A program made the translations under genes and the position numbers. From the NCBI RefSeq assembly GCF_000212695.1, contig NC_015514.1, forward strand, positions 1,984,001-2,048,000: 64,000 nt of DNA, read 5' to 3'. Below, in pieces: positions 21,896 to 29,937 of this stretch. The notes beneath the pieces are model-generated. The model had not been told where the DNA came from, did not search any database, and saw only the letters and a list, made by a program, of their open reading frames with translations. How positions within the stretch are numbered: position 1 is the stretch's first letter; each line of letters begins with the position of its first letter. The stretch comes from Cellulomonas fimi ATCC 484 (GTDB lineage Bacteria; Actinomycetota; Actinomycetes; Actinomycetales; Cellulomonadaceae).

Positions 21896-23332
21896 ATGCG
21901 TAGAGCAAAGATCGTCTGCACCATCGGACCCGCGACGGAGTCCGCCGAGCAGATCCAGGCCCTCGTCGACGCGGGGATGGACGTCGCCCGCATCAACCGC
22001 AGCCACGGCGACACCGACGCGCACAAGCGCGTCTACGACAACGTGCGCGCGGCGTCGAAGGCCTCGGGCCGCTCGGTCGCGGTCCTCGTCGACCTCCAGG
22101 GCCCCAAGATCCGCCTCGGCCGGTTCATCGAGGGCCGCCACGACCTCGCCGTGGGTGACGTGTTCACCATCACGACGGACGACATCGAGGGCACCAAGGA
22201 GCGCGTCTCGACGACGTTCAAGGGCCTCGTCGGCGACGTCTCGCCCGGCGACCCGATCCTCATCGACGACGGCAAGGTGCTCGTGCGCGTCACGGCCGTC
22301 GAGGGCAACGACGTCATCACGCGCGTCGAGGTCCCCGGCCCGGTCTCGAACAACAAGGGCCTGAACCTGCCGGGCGTCGCGGTGTCCGTCCCCGCGATGA
22401 GCGACAAGGACGAGGCCGACCTGCGCTGGGCGATCCAGATCGGCGCCGACATCATCGCGCTGTCCTTCGTGCGCAACGCCAAGGACTACGACGACGTCCG
22501 CCGGATCATGGAGGAGGAGGGCCGGGTCGTCCCGGTCGTCGCCAAGATCGAGAAGCCGCAGGCCGTCGACAACCTGGCCGAGATCGTCGCCGCGTTCGAC
22601 GGCATCATGGTCGCCCGCGGCGACCTGGGCGTCGAGCTGCCGCTCGAGCAGGTGCCGCTGGTCCAGAAGCGCGCGGTCGAGCTCGCCCGTCGCAACGCCA
22701 AGCCGGTCATCGTCGCCACCCAGGTGCTCGAGTCGATGACGACGAACCCCCGCCCGACGCGTGCCGAGACCTCGGACTGCGCGAACGCGGTGCTCGACGG
22801 CGCGGACGCGGTCATGCTGTCCGGCGAGACCAGCGTCGGCGACTTCCCGATCGAGACGGTCCGCACGATGGCCCGCATCATCGAGGCGACCGAGGAGCTC
22901 GGCCGGGAGCGCATCGCGCCGCTCGGCTCGACCCCGCACACCCGTGGTGGTGCCATCACCCGGGCCGCCGCCGAGATCGGCGAGACGCTCGGCGTGAAGT
23001 ACCTCGTGACGTTCACGCAGTCGGGTGACTCGGCGCGCCGCATGTCGCGCCTGCGCTCTTCGATCCCGCTGCTGGCGTTCACGCCGGTCGAGTCGGTCCG
23101 CAACGTCCTGTCGCTCAGCTGGGGCGTGCAGACGTACCAGGTCCCGACGGTCGAGAGCACCGACACGATGGTCAGCCAGGTCGACCACACGCTGCGCGCG
23201 AACGGTCTGGCCGAGGTCGGCGACTACGTCGTCGTGGTCTCGGGCGCCCCGGTCGGCGTCGTCGGCTCGACGAACTCGATCGTCGTGCACAAGATCGGCG
23301 ACGAGGAGAACCCGGGCGGTCGCGTCGCCTGA
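21896..23332 (+). CDS. pyk: Pyruvate kinase
   Basis: 478 aa. It converts phosphoenolpyruvate and ADP to pyruvate and ATP, the last step of glycolysis. The N-terminus MRRAKIVCTIGPAT is typical. Active-site blocks are VARINRSHGD, DLQGPKIRLG, the lysine motif VVAKIEKPQA, MVARGDLGVELP, ATQVLESM and MLSGETSVGDFP. The C-terminal allosteric domain is complete. Only 6 nt separate the ATG from a TAGGCT box, so the mRNA is probably leaderless. A long perfect hairpin follows the stop. Confidence 0.97.
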   Translation: MRRAKIVCTIGPATESAEQIQALVDAGMDVARINRSHGDTDAHKRVYDNVRAASKASGRSVAVLVDLQGPKIRLGRFIEGRHDLAVGDVFTITTDDIEGTKERVSTTFKGLVGDVSPGDPILIDDGKVLVRVTAVEGNDVITRVEVPGPVSNNKGLNLPGVAVSVPAMSDKDEADLRWAIQIGADIIALSFVRNAKDYDDVRRIMEEEGRVVPVVAKIEKPQAVDNLAEIVAAFDGIMVARGDLGVELPLEQVPLVQKRAVELARRNAKPVIVATQVLESMTTNPRPTRAETSDCANAVLDGADAVMLSGETSVGDFPIETVRTMARIIEATEELGRERIAPLGSTPHTRGGAITRAAAEIGETLGVKYLVTFTQSGDSARRMSRLRSSIPLLAFTPVESVRNVLSLSWGVQTYQVPTVESTDTMVSQVDHTLRANGLAEVGDYVVVVSGAPVGVVGSTNSIVVHKIGDEENPGGRVA

Positions 23333-23348
23333 CGCACCCCGCTACGCC

Positions 23349-23384
23349 AGGACGGCCCCGAGGAGCGATCCTCGGGGCCGTCCT
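23349..23384. terminator. Bidirectional hairpin between pyk and the HAF-repeat-like gene
   Basis: A perfect 16-bp stem (23349-23364 with 23369-23384) has a GCGA tetraloop. It lies between convergent genes and can serve both strands. No U-tract. Confidence 0.75.
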
Positions 23385-23436
23385 GCGTCCGCGTGCGGGC
23401 CGGTGCGGGGCCGGGGGTCGCGTCGCGTGCGGCGGG

Positions 23437-24390
23437 TCAGCCGCGCCAGGTGATCGCGTGCACGCCGTCGTCGTCGATCACGCAGCCCGCGGCGAGGCCC
23501 ACCTCGTTCACGGCCGACAGCACGAGCGCGGCGGCTCCGTCGGGCGGGGCGACGAGCCGGACGCGTCCGGCGGAGTCCTGCACGAAGCCGTGCTGCGGCG
23601 CGCCGGGCGGCAGGATGCTGCCGACGGCGACCCCGCGGTCGTTCAGGTCGGCGACGATGCCGAACGCGTGGCCGGCGGGGGAGACGTCCCGGACGCTCGT
23701 GGGCGTGGCCCAGCGCACGGCCCGCATGTCGCCGGTCGATGCGGACGTGTAGGAGTACCCCGCCGCGCGGCCGTGCACGTCGATCGCCGAGGCGAGGCTG
23801 CTGCCGGTGCCGTCGCCCAGCGTGGCGAGCGGGACGAGCGTGCCGTCCGGCTGCCACAGCACGGCGTGCTGGGTGTCGCCGCTCCAGGCGTCGCCCACGA
23901 CCTGCCCGTGGTCGTTGACGTCGTTCGCCCCCGTCGACCCGTCGAGTCCCGCGAGCGGCGTCAGGACGCCCTGCCGCCACCGCCAGGCGTGGCGCTCGCC
24001 GCCGAACGTGCCGGACGTCCCGACGACCTCGCCGCGGTTGCTGACCGCGGACACGGTCTCGAACGTGTCCGCGGGGTCGGCGACGCCGATGAGGTGCAGG
24101 CGCCGGCCGTCCCAGAACGCGGCGCGGCCGTCGACGAGCCCCGCGACCTGGCCGCGGTCGTTGACGGCCGCCGCGGACGTGAGCCCGCCCGGCAGCGGAA
24201 GCACCCGGCCGCGGTCGACGAGGTGGGTGTCGGTGACGACGACCCCCTGGTCGTTGACGTCGACGGCGCACTCGTCGACGCCGAGCGGCACGGGTGCGGG
24301 CTCGGCGGCGGACGCGGGTGCGGCCAGGCCGCCCAGGGCGGCGACGAGCACGACGGACACGGACAGCACGGCGCGCGCCGGCTTCGACAT
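23437..24390 (-). CDS. Secreted HAF-repeat-like protein
   Basis: 317 aa. Residues 1-28 are a standard Sec signal peptide ending PASA. The rest consists of about six repeats of a pattern like AVNDRGQVAGL...AAFWDG or DVNDHGQVVGDA...AVLWQPDG, each pairing a [I/V]ND.G.VVG turn with a W-x-DG strand. This is the HAF repeat arrangement, probably a beta-propeller-like extracellular domain. No catalytic motif. ATG 24390 follows a ggggaac Shine-Dalgarno; upstream codons do not look coding. It is divergent from the caspase-fold gene. Role unknown; perhaps surface or substrate binding. Confidence 0.75.
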   Translation of the reverse strand: MSKPARAVLSVSVVLVAALGGLAAPASAAEPAPVPLGVDECAVDVNDQGVVVTDTHLVDRGRVLPLPGGLTSAAAVNDRGQVAGLVDGRAAFWDGRRLHLIGVADPADTFETVSAVSNRGEVVGTSGTFGGERHAWRWRQGVLTPLAGLDGSTGANDVNDHGQVVGDAWSGDTQHAVLWQPDGTLVPLATLGDGTGSSLASAIDVHGRAAGYSYTSASTGDMRAVRWATPTSVRDVSPAGHAFGIVADLNDRGVAVGSILPPGAPQHGFVQDSAGRVRLVAPPDGAAALVLSAVNEVGLAAGCVIDDDGVHAITWRG

Positions 24391-24637
24391 GGTGTTCCCC
24401 CAGACGTGGCGCGGCGGGTGCGGGCCGGCGGTCTCGCGCGGCGCCCCGTCGCACCCCAGATGCTGGGGGCGTGCGAGGTACCGGCACAACCGTCACGGAC
24501 AAAGTTCACCTGATGGCACGAGTCGGACGCGACGGGCGGGCGAGAAGAGGGCGAAATCGGGACAAACACCCTTTCGCGGCCGTCGCGGCGGTGGGACGCT
24601 GGCCGGTGGCACGGACGGTTCGACGAGGGGGACGGAC
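24391..24637. promoter_or_regulatory. Divergent promoter region of HAF-like and metacaspase-like genes
   Basis: 247 bp without a gene. It holds two inverted repeats: CCCCAG-ATG-CTGGGG at 24454-24468 and GCGAAA-N15-TTTCGC at 24551-24577. On the minus strand a TTGTCC/TACCTC pair with 16-bp spacing is a possible promoter for the HAF-like gene. The region is less GC-rich than its flanks. Confidence 0.4.
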
Positions 24638-25546
24638 ATGACCGGGTACTCGCTGCACATCGGCCTCAACCGGGTGGACCCGGCGGCCTACGGCGGCTGG
24701 GACGGCAAGCTCAACGGCTGCGTCAACGACGCGAACGCGATGCTGCGGCTCGCGACCGCGAACGGGTTCCAGCCGGCCCAGCTGCTCGACTCGGCGGCGA
24801 CGTCCGAGGCGGTGGTGTCCGCGATCGGCGGGCTCGCACGCCGGGCGGTCGCGGGTGATCTCGTGCTCCTCACGTGCTCGTCGCACGGGGGGCAGGTCGC
24901 GGACGTCGACGGCGACGAGCCCGACGGGCAGGACGAGACGTGGGTGCTGTTCGACCGGCAGGTCGTCGACGACGAGCTGCGCCGCATGTACGCGCAGTTC
25001 GCGCCGGGCGTGCGCGTCGTGGTGCTCAGCGACTCCTGCCACAGCGGGTCGGTGATCCGCGACGTGCGACGCGACGCGCTGCTCCAGCAGCGCCGCGAGA
25101 TCGACCTCGGGCTGCCGGTCGGGGCGCGCGGCGGGCAGCCGGTCGCGCTGCCGCCCGAAGCCGTCGCGCGCGTGATGCCGCGTGGCGTGGCGGAGAAGGA
25201 CGACAAGGCGCGGCGCTCCACCTACGAGTTCGTGCAGTCGCTCGCGGGCCCCACGACGGACGCGGACGTGGCCGCGTCGGTGCTGCTGGTCTCCGGCTGC
25301 CAGGACGACCAGTACTCGTACGACGGCCCGGTGAACGGCGAGTTCACGGGGACGCTGCTGCGCGTGTGGGACGAGGGCGGGTTCGCGGGCGGCGGCTACC
25401 GCGACCTGCACGCCGCGGTGCTGGCCCAGATGCCCGAGCGGCAGCAGCCGAACTTCCTCACGCTGGGCACTCTCGACGAGGCGTTCCTGGCGCAGAAGCC
25501 GTTCACGATCGACCCGCCCGCCGCCCCCGCGGGGGCGGCGGCCTGA
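24638..25546 (+). CDS. Caspase-fold (metacaspase-like, C14) cysteine protease
   Basis: 302 aa, one domain only. The N-terminus YSLHIGLNRVDP and the following LNGCVNDANAM are the typical first strand and helix of bacterial metacaspases. The catalytic dyad is visible: His83 in TCSSHGG and Cys134 in LSDSCHSGS. VLLVSGCQDDQYS is the strand that usually shapes the substrate pocket. There is no signal peptide, propeptide or fused effector or sensor domain. A gaggggga Shine-Dalgarno precedes ATG 24638. The last codons form a GC-rich palindrome (25520-25539) that could end transcription. Bacterial relatives act as arginine/lysine-specific proteases; target and trigger are unknown. Confidence 0.85.
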   Translation: MTGYSLHIGLNRVDPAAYGGWDGKLNGCVNDANAMLRLATANGFQPAQLLDSAATSEAVVSAIGGLARRAVAGDLVLLTCSSHGGQVADVDGDEPDGQDETWVLFDRQVVDDELRRMYAQFAPGVRVVVLSDSCHSGSVIRDVRRDALLQQRREIDLGLPVGARGGQPVALPPEAVARVMPRGVAEKDDKARRSTYEFVQSLAGPTTDADVAASVLLVSGCQDDQYSYDGPVNGEFTGTLLRVWDEGGFAGGGYRDLHAAVLAQMPERQQPNFLTLGTLDEAFLAQKPFTIDPPAAPAGAAA

Positions 25547-25555
25547 CGCCGCGCC

Positions 25556-26419
25556 TCAGCGGGCGCCCGTCCGCTCGACCAGCCAGGTGAGGGCGTCGGG
25601 CGCAGCGGTGAGCACCGAGATGTGGCCCGTGCCGGGGACGACGCGCAGCTCGGCGTCCGGCAGGTGCGCGGCGAGCCAGTGCGCGTGCGCGGGCGGCACG
25701 ACCCGGTCGTCGGTCCCGTGCAGCAGCAGGACCGGCGCGCGCACGTCGGCCGGGTCGAAGCCCCACGGCGCGACGTAGGCGAGGTCGTCGTCGACGAGCG
25801 GCGCGGGACCCTGCGCGGCGGCCGGGCCGACGACCTCGTCGAACCACGCCCAGTCGCCGTGCAGCGCCGCGAGATCGGCGGGTGTGAACTGCGGGTCGTA
25901 CGGCGCGGCGGTGCGCTCGTGGTGCTCCTTGGCGGCCCGCCCCGCCGCCGCCGCCCGCAGGGACGCCTCGCCGGACGGCGCCATGCCCGCGAACCACTCG
26001 AGCCCGTCGGCGTCGAACGGCGCGAGCCCCGCCGCGCTGACGGCGGCGGTCACCCGGTCGGGCAGCAGCGCGGCGCACGCCAGCGCGTGCGGGCCGCCGC
26101 CCGAGTGGCCCAGGACGGCGAACCGCGGCACGCCGAGGGCGTCGGCGACCGCCTCGACGTCCGCCGCCGCCGAGCCCACCGGGCGGTCGGGCACCGGCGT
26201 CGACCCGCCGTACCCGGGGCGGTCGTAGGAGACGAACCGCACGCCGAGCCGTCGGGCCGCGTCGAACAGGGGCCGGGGCGGCGCGCCGACGTTGGGCGTG
26301 CCGTGGTGCCACACGACGGTCAGCTGCTCGGGTCCGCCGCCGGGCCGGGCGTCGTAGGCGTGCAGGGTGCGGCCGTCGGGCAGCCGGACGTCCCGCTCGG
26401 TGACGTCGGTCACGGACAT
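25556..26419 (-). CDS. Alpha/beta-fold hydrolase
   Basis: 287 aa. The fold is clear: oxyanion segment VVWHHGTPNVG, then the YDRPGYGGS strand, the nucleophile elbow LGHSGGGPHA, an acid in LLLHGTDDRVVPP, and the catalytic histidine in GTGHIS. The family includes esterases, haloalkane and epoxide hydrolases and lactonases; substrate cannot be named. ATG 26419 gives MSVTDVTERDVRLPDG, the usual short N-terminus. It is convergent with the caspase-fold gene and ends only 9 nt from it. Confidence 0.85.
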   Translation of the reverse strand: MSVTDVTERDVRLPDGRTLHAYDARPGGGPEQLTVVWHHGTPNVGAPPRPLFDAARRLGVRFVSYDRPGYGGSTPVPDRPVGSAAADVEAVADALGVPRFAVLGHSGGGPHALACAALLPDRVTAAVSAAGLAPFDADGLEWFAGMAPSGEASLRAAAAGRAAKEHHERTAAPYDPQFTPADLAALHGDWAWFDEVVGPAAAQGPAPLVDDDLAYVAPWGFDPADVRAPVLLLHGTDDRVVPPAHAHWLAAHLPDAELRVVPGTGHISVLTAAPDALTWLVERTGAR

Positions 26420-26565
26420 GCGGACATCCTGGCGCACGCGTGCTGCGTGGCGCCGGCCCACCACTGCGGCGCGCCGCCCGGCGACCCGCCGTCCGGGGCC
26501 GGCCCGGGCCGGCGGCGGGGGAGGCCGGCGGGCGCTCCCGCGCGCGCGGCACGGCTCGCGCGTCC

Positions 26566-26571
26566 TAGCCT
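26566..26571 (+). promoter_or_regulatory. Possible -10 box of the DUF808 gene
   Basis: TAGCCT lies 61 nt before the start of the DUF808 gene in the 213-bp divergent gap after the hydrolase. The rest of the gap is GC-rich without a further clear signal. Confidence 0.35.
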
Positions 26572-26632
26572 TGCGGTCGGTGGCCGGCCCCGGCGACTGC
26601 AGGGCCCGACCGGGCGGCACGAAGGAGATGTG

Positions 26633-27580
26633 ATGGCAGGCGGTCTCGCTGCGCTCCTGGACGACATCGCGGCGCTGGCCAAGCTCGCGGCAGCGTCGGT
26701 CGACGACGTGGGCGCGGCCGCCGGGCGGGCGAGCGCGAAGGCGGCGGGGGTCGTGATCGACGACACCGCGGTCACGCCGCGGTACGTGCACGGGTTCACC
26801 CCGGACCGGGAGCTGCCGATCATCCGGCGCATCGCGCTCGGGTCCCTGCGCAACAAGCTGCTGTTCATCCTCCCGGCCGCGCTGCTGCTCAGCCAGTTCC
26901 TGCCGTGGCTGCTCACACCGATCCTCATGGTGGGCGGGACGTACCTCGCGTACGAGGGCGCGGAGAAGATCTGGGAGCTCGTCAGCGGTCACGCCAAGGA
27001 GCACACCGCGGTGCCGGCGGCCGCGCAGGGCACCGACACCGAGAAGGCGATGGTCGGCGGCGCGATCCGCACGGACTTCATCCTGTCCGCCGAGATCATG
27101 GTCATCGCGCTCAACGAGGTCGCGGACGAGCCGTTCGTGTCGCGCGCGGTCATCCTCGCGGTCGTCGCGCTCGCGATCACCGTGCTCGTGTACGGCGTGG
27201 TGGCGCTCATCGTGAAGATGGACGACATCGGCCTGCACCTCGCGGGCCGCAGCAACGCCGCGGCCGCCGCGACGGGTCGCGTCCTGGTGCGCGCGATGCC
27301 CAAGGTCCTGTCGGTCCTGTCGACCGTCGGGATCGTCGCGATGCTGTGGGTCGGTGGGCACATCCTGCTCTCGGGCGTCGACACCCTCGGGTGGCACGCG
27401 CCGTACGAGCTGCTGCACCGCCTCGAGGAGGCCGTGCACCACGTTCCCGGCGTCGGCGGGCTGGCGGCGTGGCTCGTCGACACGCTGGGCTCGGCGCTCG
27501 TCGGGCTCGTCGTGGGCGCGGTCGTCGTCGGCGTCCTGCACCTGCTGCCCCGGCGACGGCACGCGGCGGCGGCCCACTGA
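26633..27580 (+). CDS. DUF808 (YedI-like) inner membrane protein
   Basis: 315 aa. The start MAGGLAALLDDIAALAKLAAASVDDV and the early KAAGVVIDDTAVTPRYVHG are hallmarks of the DUF808 family. About five to six membrane helices follow (near residues 78-105, 160-205, 225-245 and 285-305). GTDTEKAMVGGAIRTDFILSAEIM is another family block. A strong aaggaga Shine-Dalgarno precedes ATG 26633. Function of the family is unknown. Convergent with the acetyltransferase gene 17 nt away. Confidence 0.88.
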   Translation: MAGGLAALLDDIAALAKLAAASVDDVGAAAGRASAKAAGVVIDDTAVTPRYVHGFTPDRELPIIRRIALGSLRNKLLFILPAALLLSQFLPWLLTPILMVGGTYLAYEGAEKIWELVSGHAKEHTAVPAAAQGTDTEKAMVGGAIRTDFILSAEIMVIALNEVADEPFVSRAVILAVVALAITVLVYGVVALIVKMDDIGLHLAGRSNAAAAATGRVLVRAMPKVLSVLSTVGIVAMLWVGGHILLSGVDTLGWHAPYELLHRLEEAVHHVPGVGGLAAWLVDTLGSALVGLVVGAVVVGVLHLLPRRRHAAAAH

Positions 27581-27597
27581 CGCGCTGGGCGTGGCGC

Positions 27598-28311
27598 TCA
27601 GCGGCGGTCCGGCGTGCGCAGCGCGGCGAACGTCGTCGTGCGCCGCAGCGTGAACCCCAGCGCCTCGTAGAGCCGCACGGCTCCCGTGTTGGTCGCCGCC
27701 GCGTGCAGCAGCACGCGGTCGCCGCGGGCCTGTGCGTGGTGCGCGACGTCGAGGACGAGCCGGGTCGCGAGCCCCTGCCCCCGGTGTGCGTCGTCGGTGC
27801 ACACGGCGCTGATCTCGGTCCACCCGGCCGGCTGCAGGCGCTCGCCGGCCATGGCGACGAGCCTGCCCGCACGCCGCAGCCCGACGTACCGGCCGAGCTC
27901 GTGCGTGCGGGGCAGGAACGGGCCGGGCTGCGTGCGGCCGACGAGCGCGAGCATCTCGGGCACGTCGCCAGGGCCGAGCACGACCGCCTCGTCGTCGGGC
28001 CGGGGCGTGAGGCGGTCGGTCTCGACGAGCTGGACGCCCTGCGCGCGCCACTCGAGCGTCCAGCCGGCGGGGAGCACCGGCTCGTCGCCGGAGACGGGGA
28101 ACGTCGCGCCGGGTCCGACGAGGTCGAGCACCGCGTCCCACACGTCGGGGTCCGACCACGACCGCACGGCCGCGAACGGCGACACGTCCGGCAGGTAGCG
28201 GCGGGCGAGCTCGTTGCCCTCGCCGAGCGCGGCGTGCGCGCCCTGCAGCGAGTGCCACGCCGCGTTGTCCCGCACGTCCTCGCGCACGCCCTGCACCGTC
28301 TCGGCTCCCAC
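27598..28311 (-). CDS. GNAT family N-acetyltransferase
   Basis: 237 aa. The C-terminal half is a GNAT domain: TEISAVCTDDAHRGQGLATRLVL contains the acetyl-CoA pyrophosphate loop (R/QxxGxA type), and LHAAATNTGAVRLYEALGF is the family's final strand and helix. The N-terminal part (about 1-110) resembles the FR47-like double-domain acetyltransferases. GTG 28311 is chosen because gaggagagga lies directly upstream. Substrate unknown. Confidence 0.82.
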   Translation of the reverse strand: MGAETVQGVREDVRDNAAWHSLQGAHAALGEGNELARRYLPDVSPFAAVRSWSDPDVWDAVLDLVGPGATFPVSGDEPVLPAGWTLEWRAQGVQLVETDRLTPRPDDEAVVLGPGDVPEMLALVGRTQPGPFLPRTHELGRYVGLRRAGRLVAMAGERLQPAGWTEISAVCTDDAHRGQGLATRLVLDVAHHAQARGDRVLLHAAATNTGAVRLYEALGFTLRRTTTFAALRTPDRR

Positions 28312-28344
28312 GGGTCGTCCTCTCCTCGGTCGTCCGACCCGGGG

Positions 28345-28350
28345 AGGGTA
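28345..28350 (-). promoter_or_regulatory. Probable -10 box of the acetyltransferase gene
   Basis: TACCCT on the minus strand, about 33 nt before GTG 28311, followed by a good Shine-Dalgarno. Confidence 0.45.
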
Positions 28351-28428
28351 GGGGACGGCGGCCGGTGCGGGGCGCACCCGACGCGGGCGTCCCGCCGGTC
28401 GAGACGGGCGTCCGTCGCCGCGGCTCGC

Positions 28429-28941
28429 TCAGGAGTCCCGGAGGGCGGCCGCGAGGCTCCGACCCCACGCGTGCGCCCGGTGCGTCTCCCCGTCGAGGAG
28501 CGGGCCCGCGGTGTCGTCGACCCAGAACGACTGTGGTCGCAGCAGCGGCACGGCGCCGCGACGCCCGAGGGCCCGCGCGGCGGCGGCGGCCGCCGACCCG
28601 GGCAGGCGGGGGTGCCGCACGCGCGTGTCGAACGTCGCCACCCGCAGCCCGGCGGCGTCCTGCAGGGACGCGACCCACTCACGGACCCCGCGGCCCGTGG
28701 CGGTCGCGACCGCGCCGGGCCGCCGCGCGGCGTCCGCCCGGGTGCTGCGCGTGCTCATGCCGAACGCGTGCGTCGGCGCACCCACGACGAGCAGCACCGT
28801 CCCGGCGGCGAAGGCCGGTGGCGCGTCGCCGACGTCGACCACGTCGGTCGGCACCCCGGCCGACGCCAGCCCCTGGGCGACCGCGTCGGCGACCTGCCGT
28901 GTGCACCCGAACCACGACTCCACGACCACGACGGCGTCCAT
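28429..28941 (-). CDS. Flavodoxin-like protein
   Basis: 170 aa. The N-terminus VVVVESWFGCTRQVADAVAQGL is a flavodoxin first strand plus the FMN phosphate loop, though with S-W-F-G-C-T-R rather than T-G-N-T. LLVVGAPTHAFGMS is the second flavin-contact loop. It starts 7 nt after the SDR gene on the same strand, so the two are probably co-transcribed. It may serve as FMN-dependent electron carrier or NAD(P)H oxidoreductase; the partner is not evident. Confidence 0.78.
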   Translation of the reverse strand: MDAVVVVESWFGCTRQVADAVAQGLASAGVPTDVVDVGDAPPAFAAGTVLLVVGAPTHAFGMSTRSTRADAARRPGAVATATGRGVREWVASLQDAAGLRVATFDTRVRHPRLPGSAAAAAARALGRRGAVPLLRPQSFWVDDTAGPLLDGETHRAHAWGRSLAAALRDS

Positions 28942-28948
28942 CGCGCGC

Positions 28949-29722
28949 CTACCAGGTGCTGTCGCCGCGCAGGACGACGTCCGAGCCGCCGTCGACGAAC
29001 ACCATCTGGCCGCACAGGTGGCTGTTCTCCTCGTCGACCAGCCACGCCAGCAGGCGCGCCGGCACGTCCGGCTCCATGATGCCGTGCAGCGGCATCGGCA
29101 CCATCGCGGCGAGCTGCGCGCGCTGCTCGGGCGTCGCGAGCATCCCCTCGGTCATCGGGGTGACGACGACCCCGGGCGCGATCCCGTTGAGCGGGATGCC
29201 CGCGCCCGCCCAGTCCGCGCCCGCGGCCCGCTGCCGCATCCAGCGGCACAGCGCGACCTTCGTCGAGGAGTACACGAGGTGCCCGCGGTCCGCCGCGACC
29301 AGCTCGGCCGTGAGGACCATCGCCTTCTCCTCGTCGCCTGACAGCGCCGCCTCGACGAGCGCCGTGTCGTGCTCCATGAGGCTCGCCATGGAGCTCGTCA
29401 GCGCCGCACGAGGAGCGGACGAGCCGAGCAGCAGGGGACGCAGGCCCTCGAGGGTCGCGACCGCGCCGAAGTAGTTGACCGCGACCGCCGCGGGCGACGG
29501 GACCGCGAGCCCCGCGTTCGCGACGACGGCGTCGACGTGGCTGCCGGTGAGCCGGTCCACCTCGTCGACGAGCCGCAGCCGTCCCTGCGACGACGCGAGG
29601 TCCACGCAGACGTCCGCGTCGTGCAGGTCGACGCCCACGACGCGCTGCCCCCGCTCCCGCAGCAGCTCGGCGGTCGCCCGGCCGATGCCCGACGCCGCCC
29701 CGGTGATGACGACCGTACGCAT
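28949..29722 (-). CDS. Short-chain dehydrogenase/reductase
   Basis: 257 aa, classical SDR. The cofactor loop is TGAASGIG near the N-terminus, followed by VGVDLHDADV, where the aspartate after the second strand suggests NAD(H) preference. NAG is in AVVANAGLA, and the active-site Tyr-x-x-x-Lys is in VYSSTKVAL. C-terminal GQMVFVDGGSD is typical. Similar actinobacterial SDRs are annotated as 3-alpha-hydroxysteroid dehydrogenase-like; the substrate here is unknown. A ggagg Shine-Dalgarno lies before ATG 29722. The gene diverges from the stress-protein gene across a region with two DosR-like palindromes. Confidence 0.88.
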   Translation of the reverse strand: MRTVVITGAASGIGRATAELLRERGQRVVGVDLHDADVCVDLASSQGRLRLVDEVDRLTGSHVDAVVANAGLAVPSPAAVAVNYFGAVATLEGLRPLLLGSSAPRAALTSSMASLMEHDTALVEAALSGDEEKAMVLTAELVAADRGHLVYSSTKVALCRWMRQRAAGADWAGAGIPLNGIAPGVVVTPMTEGMLATPEQRAQLAAMVPMPLHGIMEPDVPARLLAWLVDEENSHLCGQMVFVDGGSDVVLRGDSTW

Positions 29723-29805
29723 GGCCGCGCCTCCCTCGCCCGGCGGGGCCCGGCGCCCTCGTCGGGCCCTCGTCTCCACGCTACGGGCGCCGGCCGGGCG
29801 CTCCA

Positions 29806-29819
29806 CGGACGAAGGTCCC
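29806..29819. promoter_or_regulatory. DosR/DevR-like palindrome 1
   Basis: GGAC-GAAG-GTCC flanked by C on both sides (core 29807-29818). The mycobacterial DosR box has the same GGAC-N4-GTCC core. It lies between the divergent SDR and usp genes. Confidence 0.5.
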
Positions 29820-29856
29820 GCGCGCGCGTATACCGCCACCGTCGACCCGCAGACGT

Positions 29857-29870
29857 AGGACCGAAGTCCC
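29857..29870. promoter_or_regulatory. DosR/DevR-like palindrome 2
   Basis: GGAC-CGAA-GTCC (core 29858-29869), 10 of 12 positions matching the DosR core GGACTWWAGTCC. Its centre is 51 bp from that of palindrome 1, and both are followed by the same GTCCCGCGC. It lies about 70 bp before the usp start. Confidence 0.55.
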
Positions 29871-29937
29871 GCGCCGAGCGGCCCGGCGCGCACGACGGTG
29901 GAAGCAGGACGACGTCGTCCGGAGCGGAGGTCCGACC

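Noticed and set aside
26420..28678. Long N-terminal extension of the hydrolase frame on the minus strand
   Set aside because: The extension runs antisense through the DUF808 gene and in another frame through the acetyltransferase; the hydrolase fold starts right after 26419.
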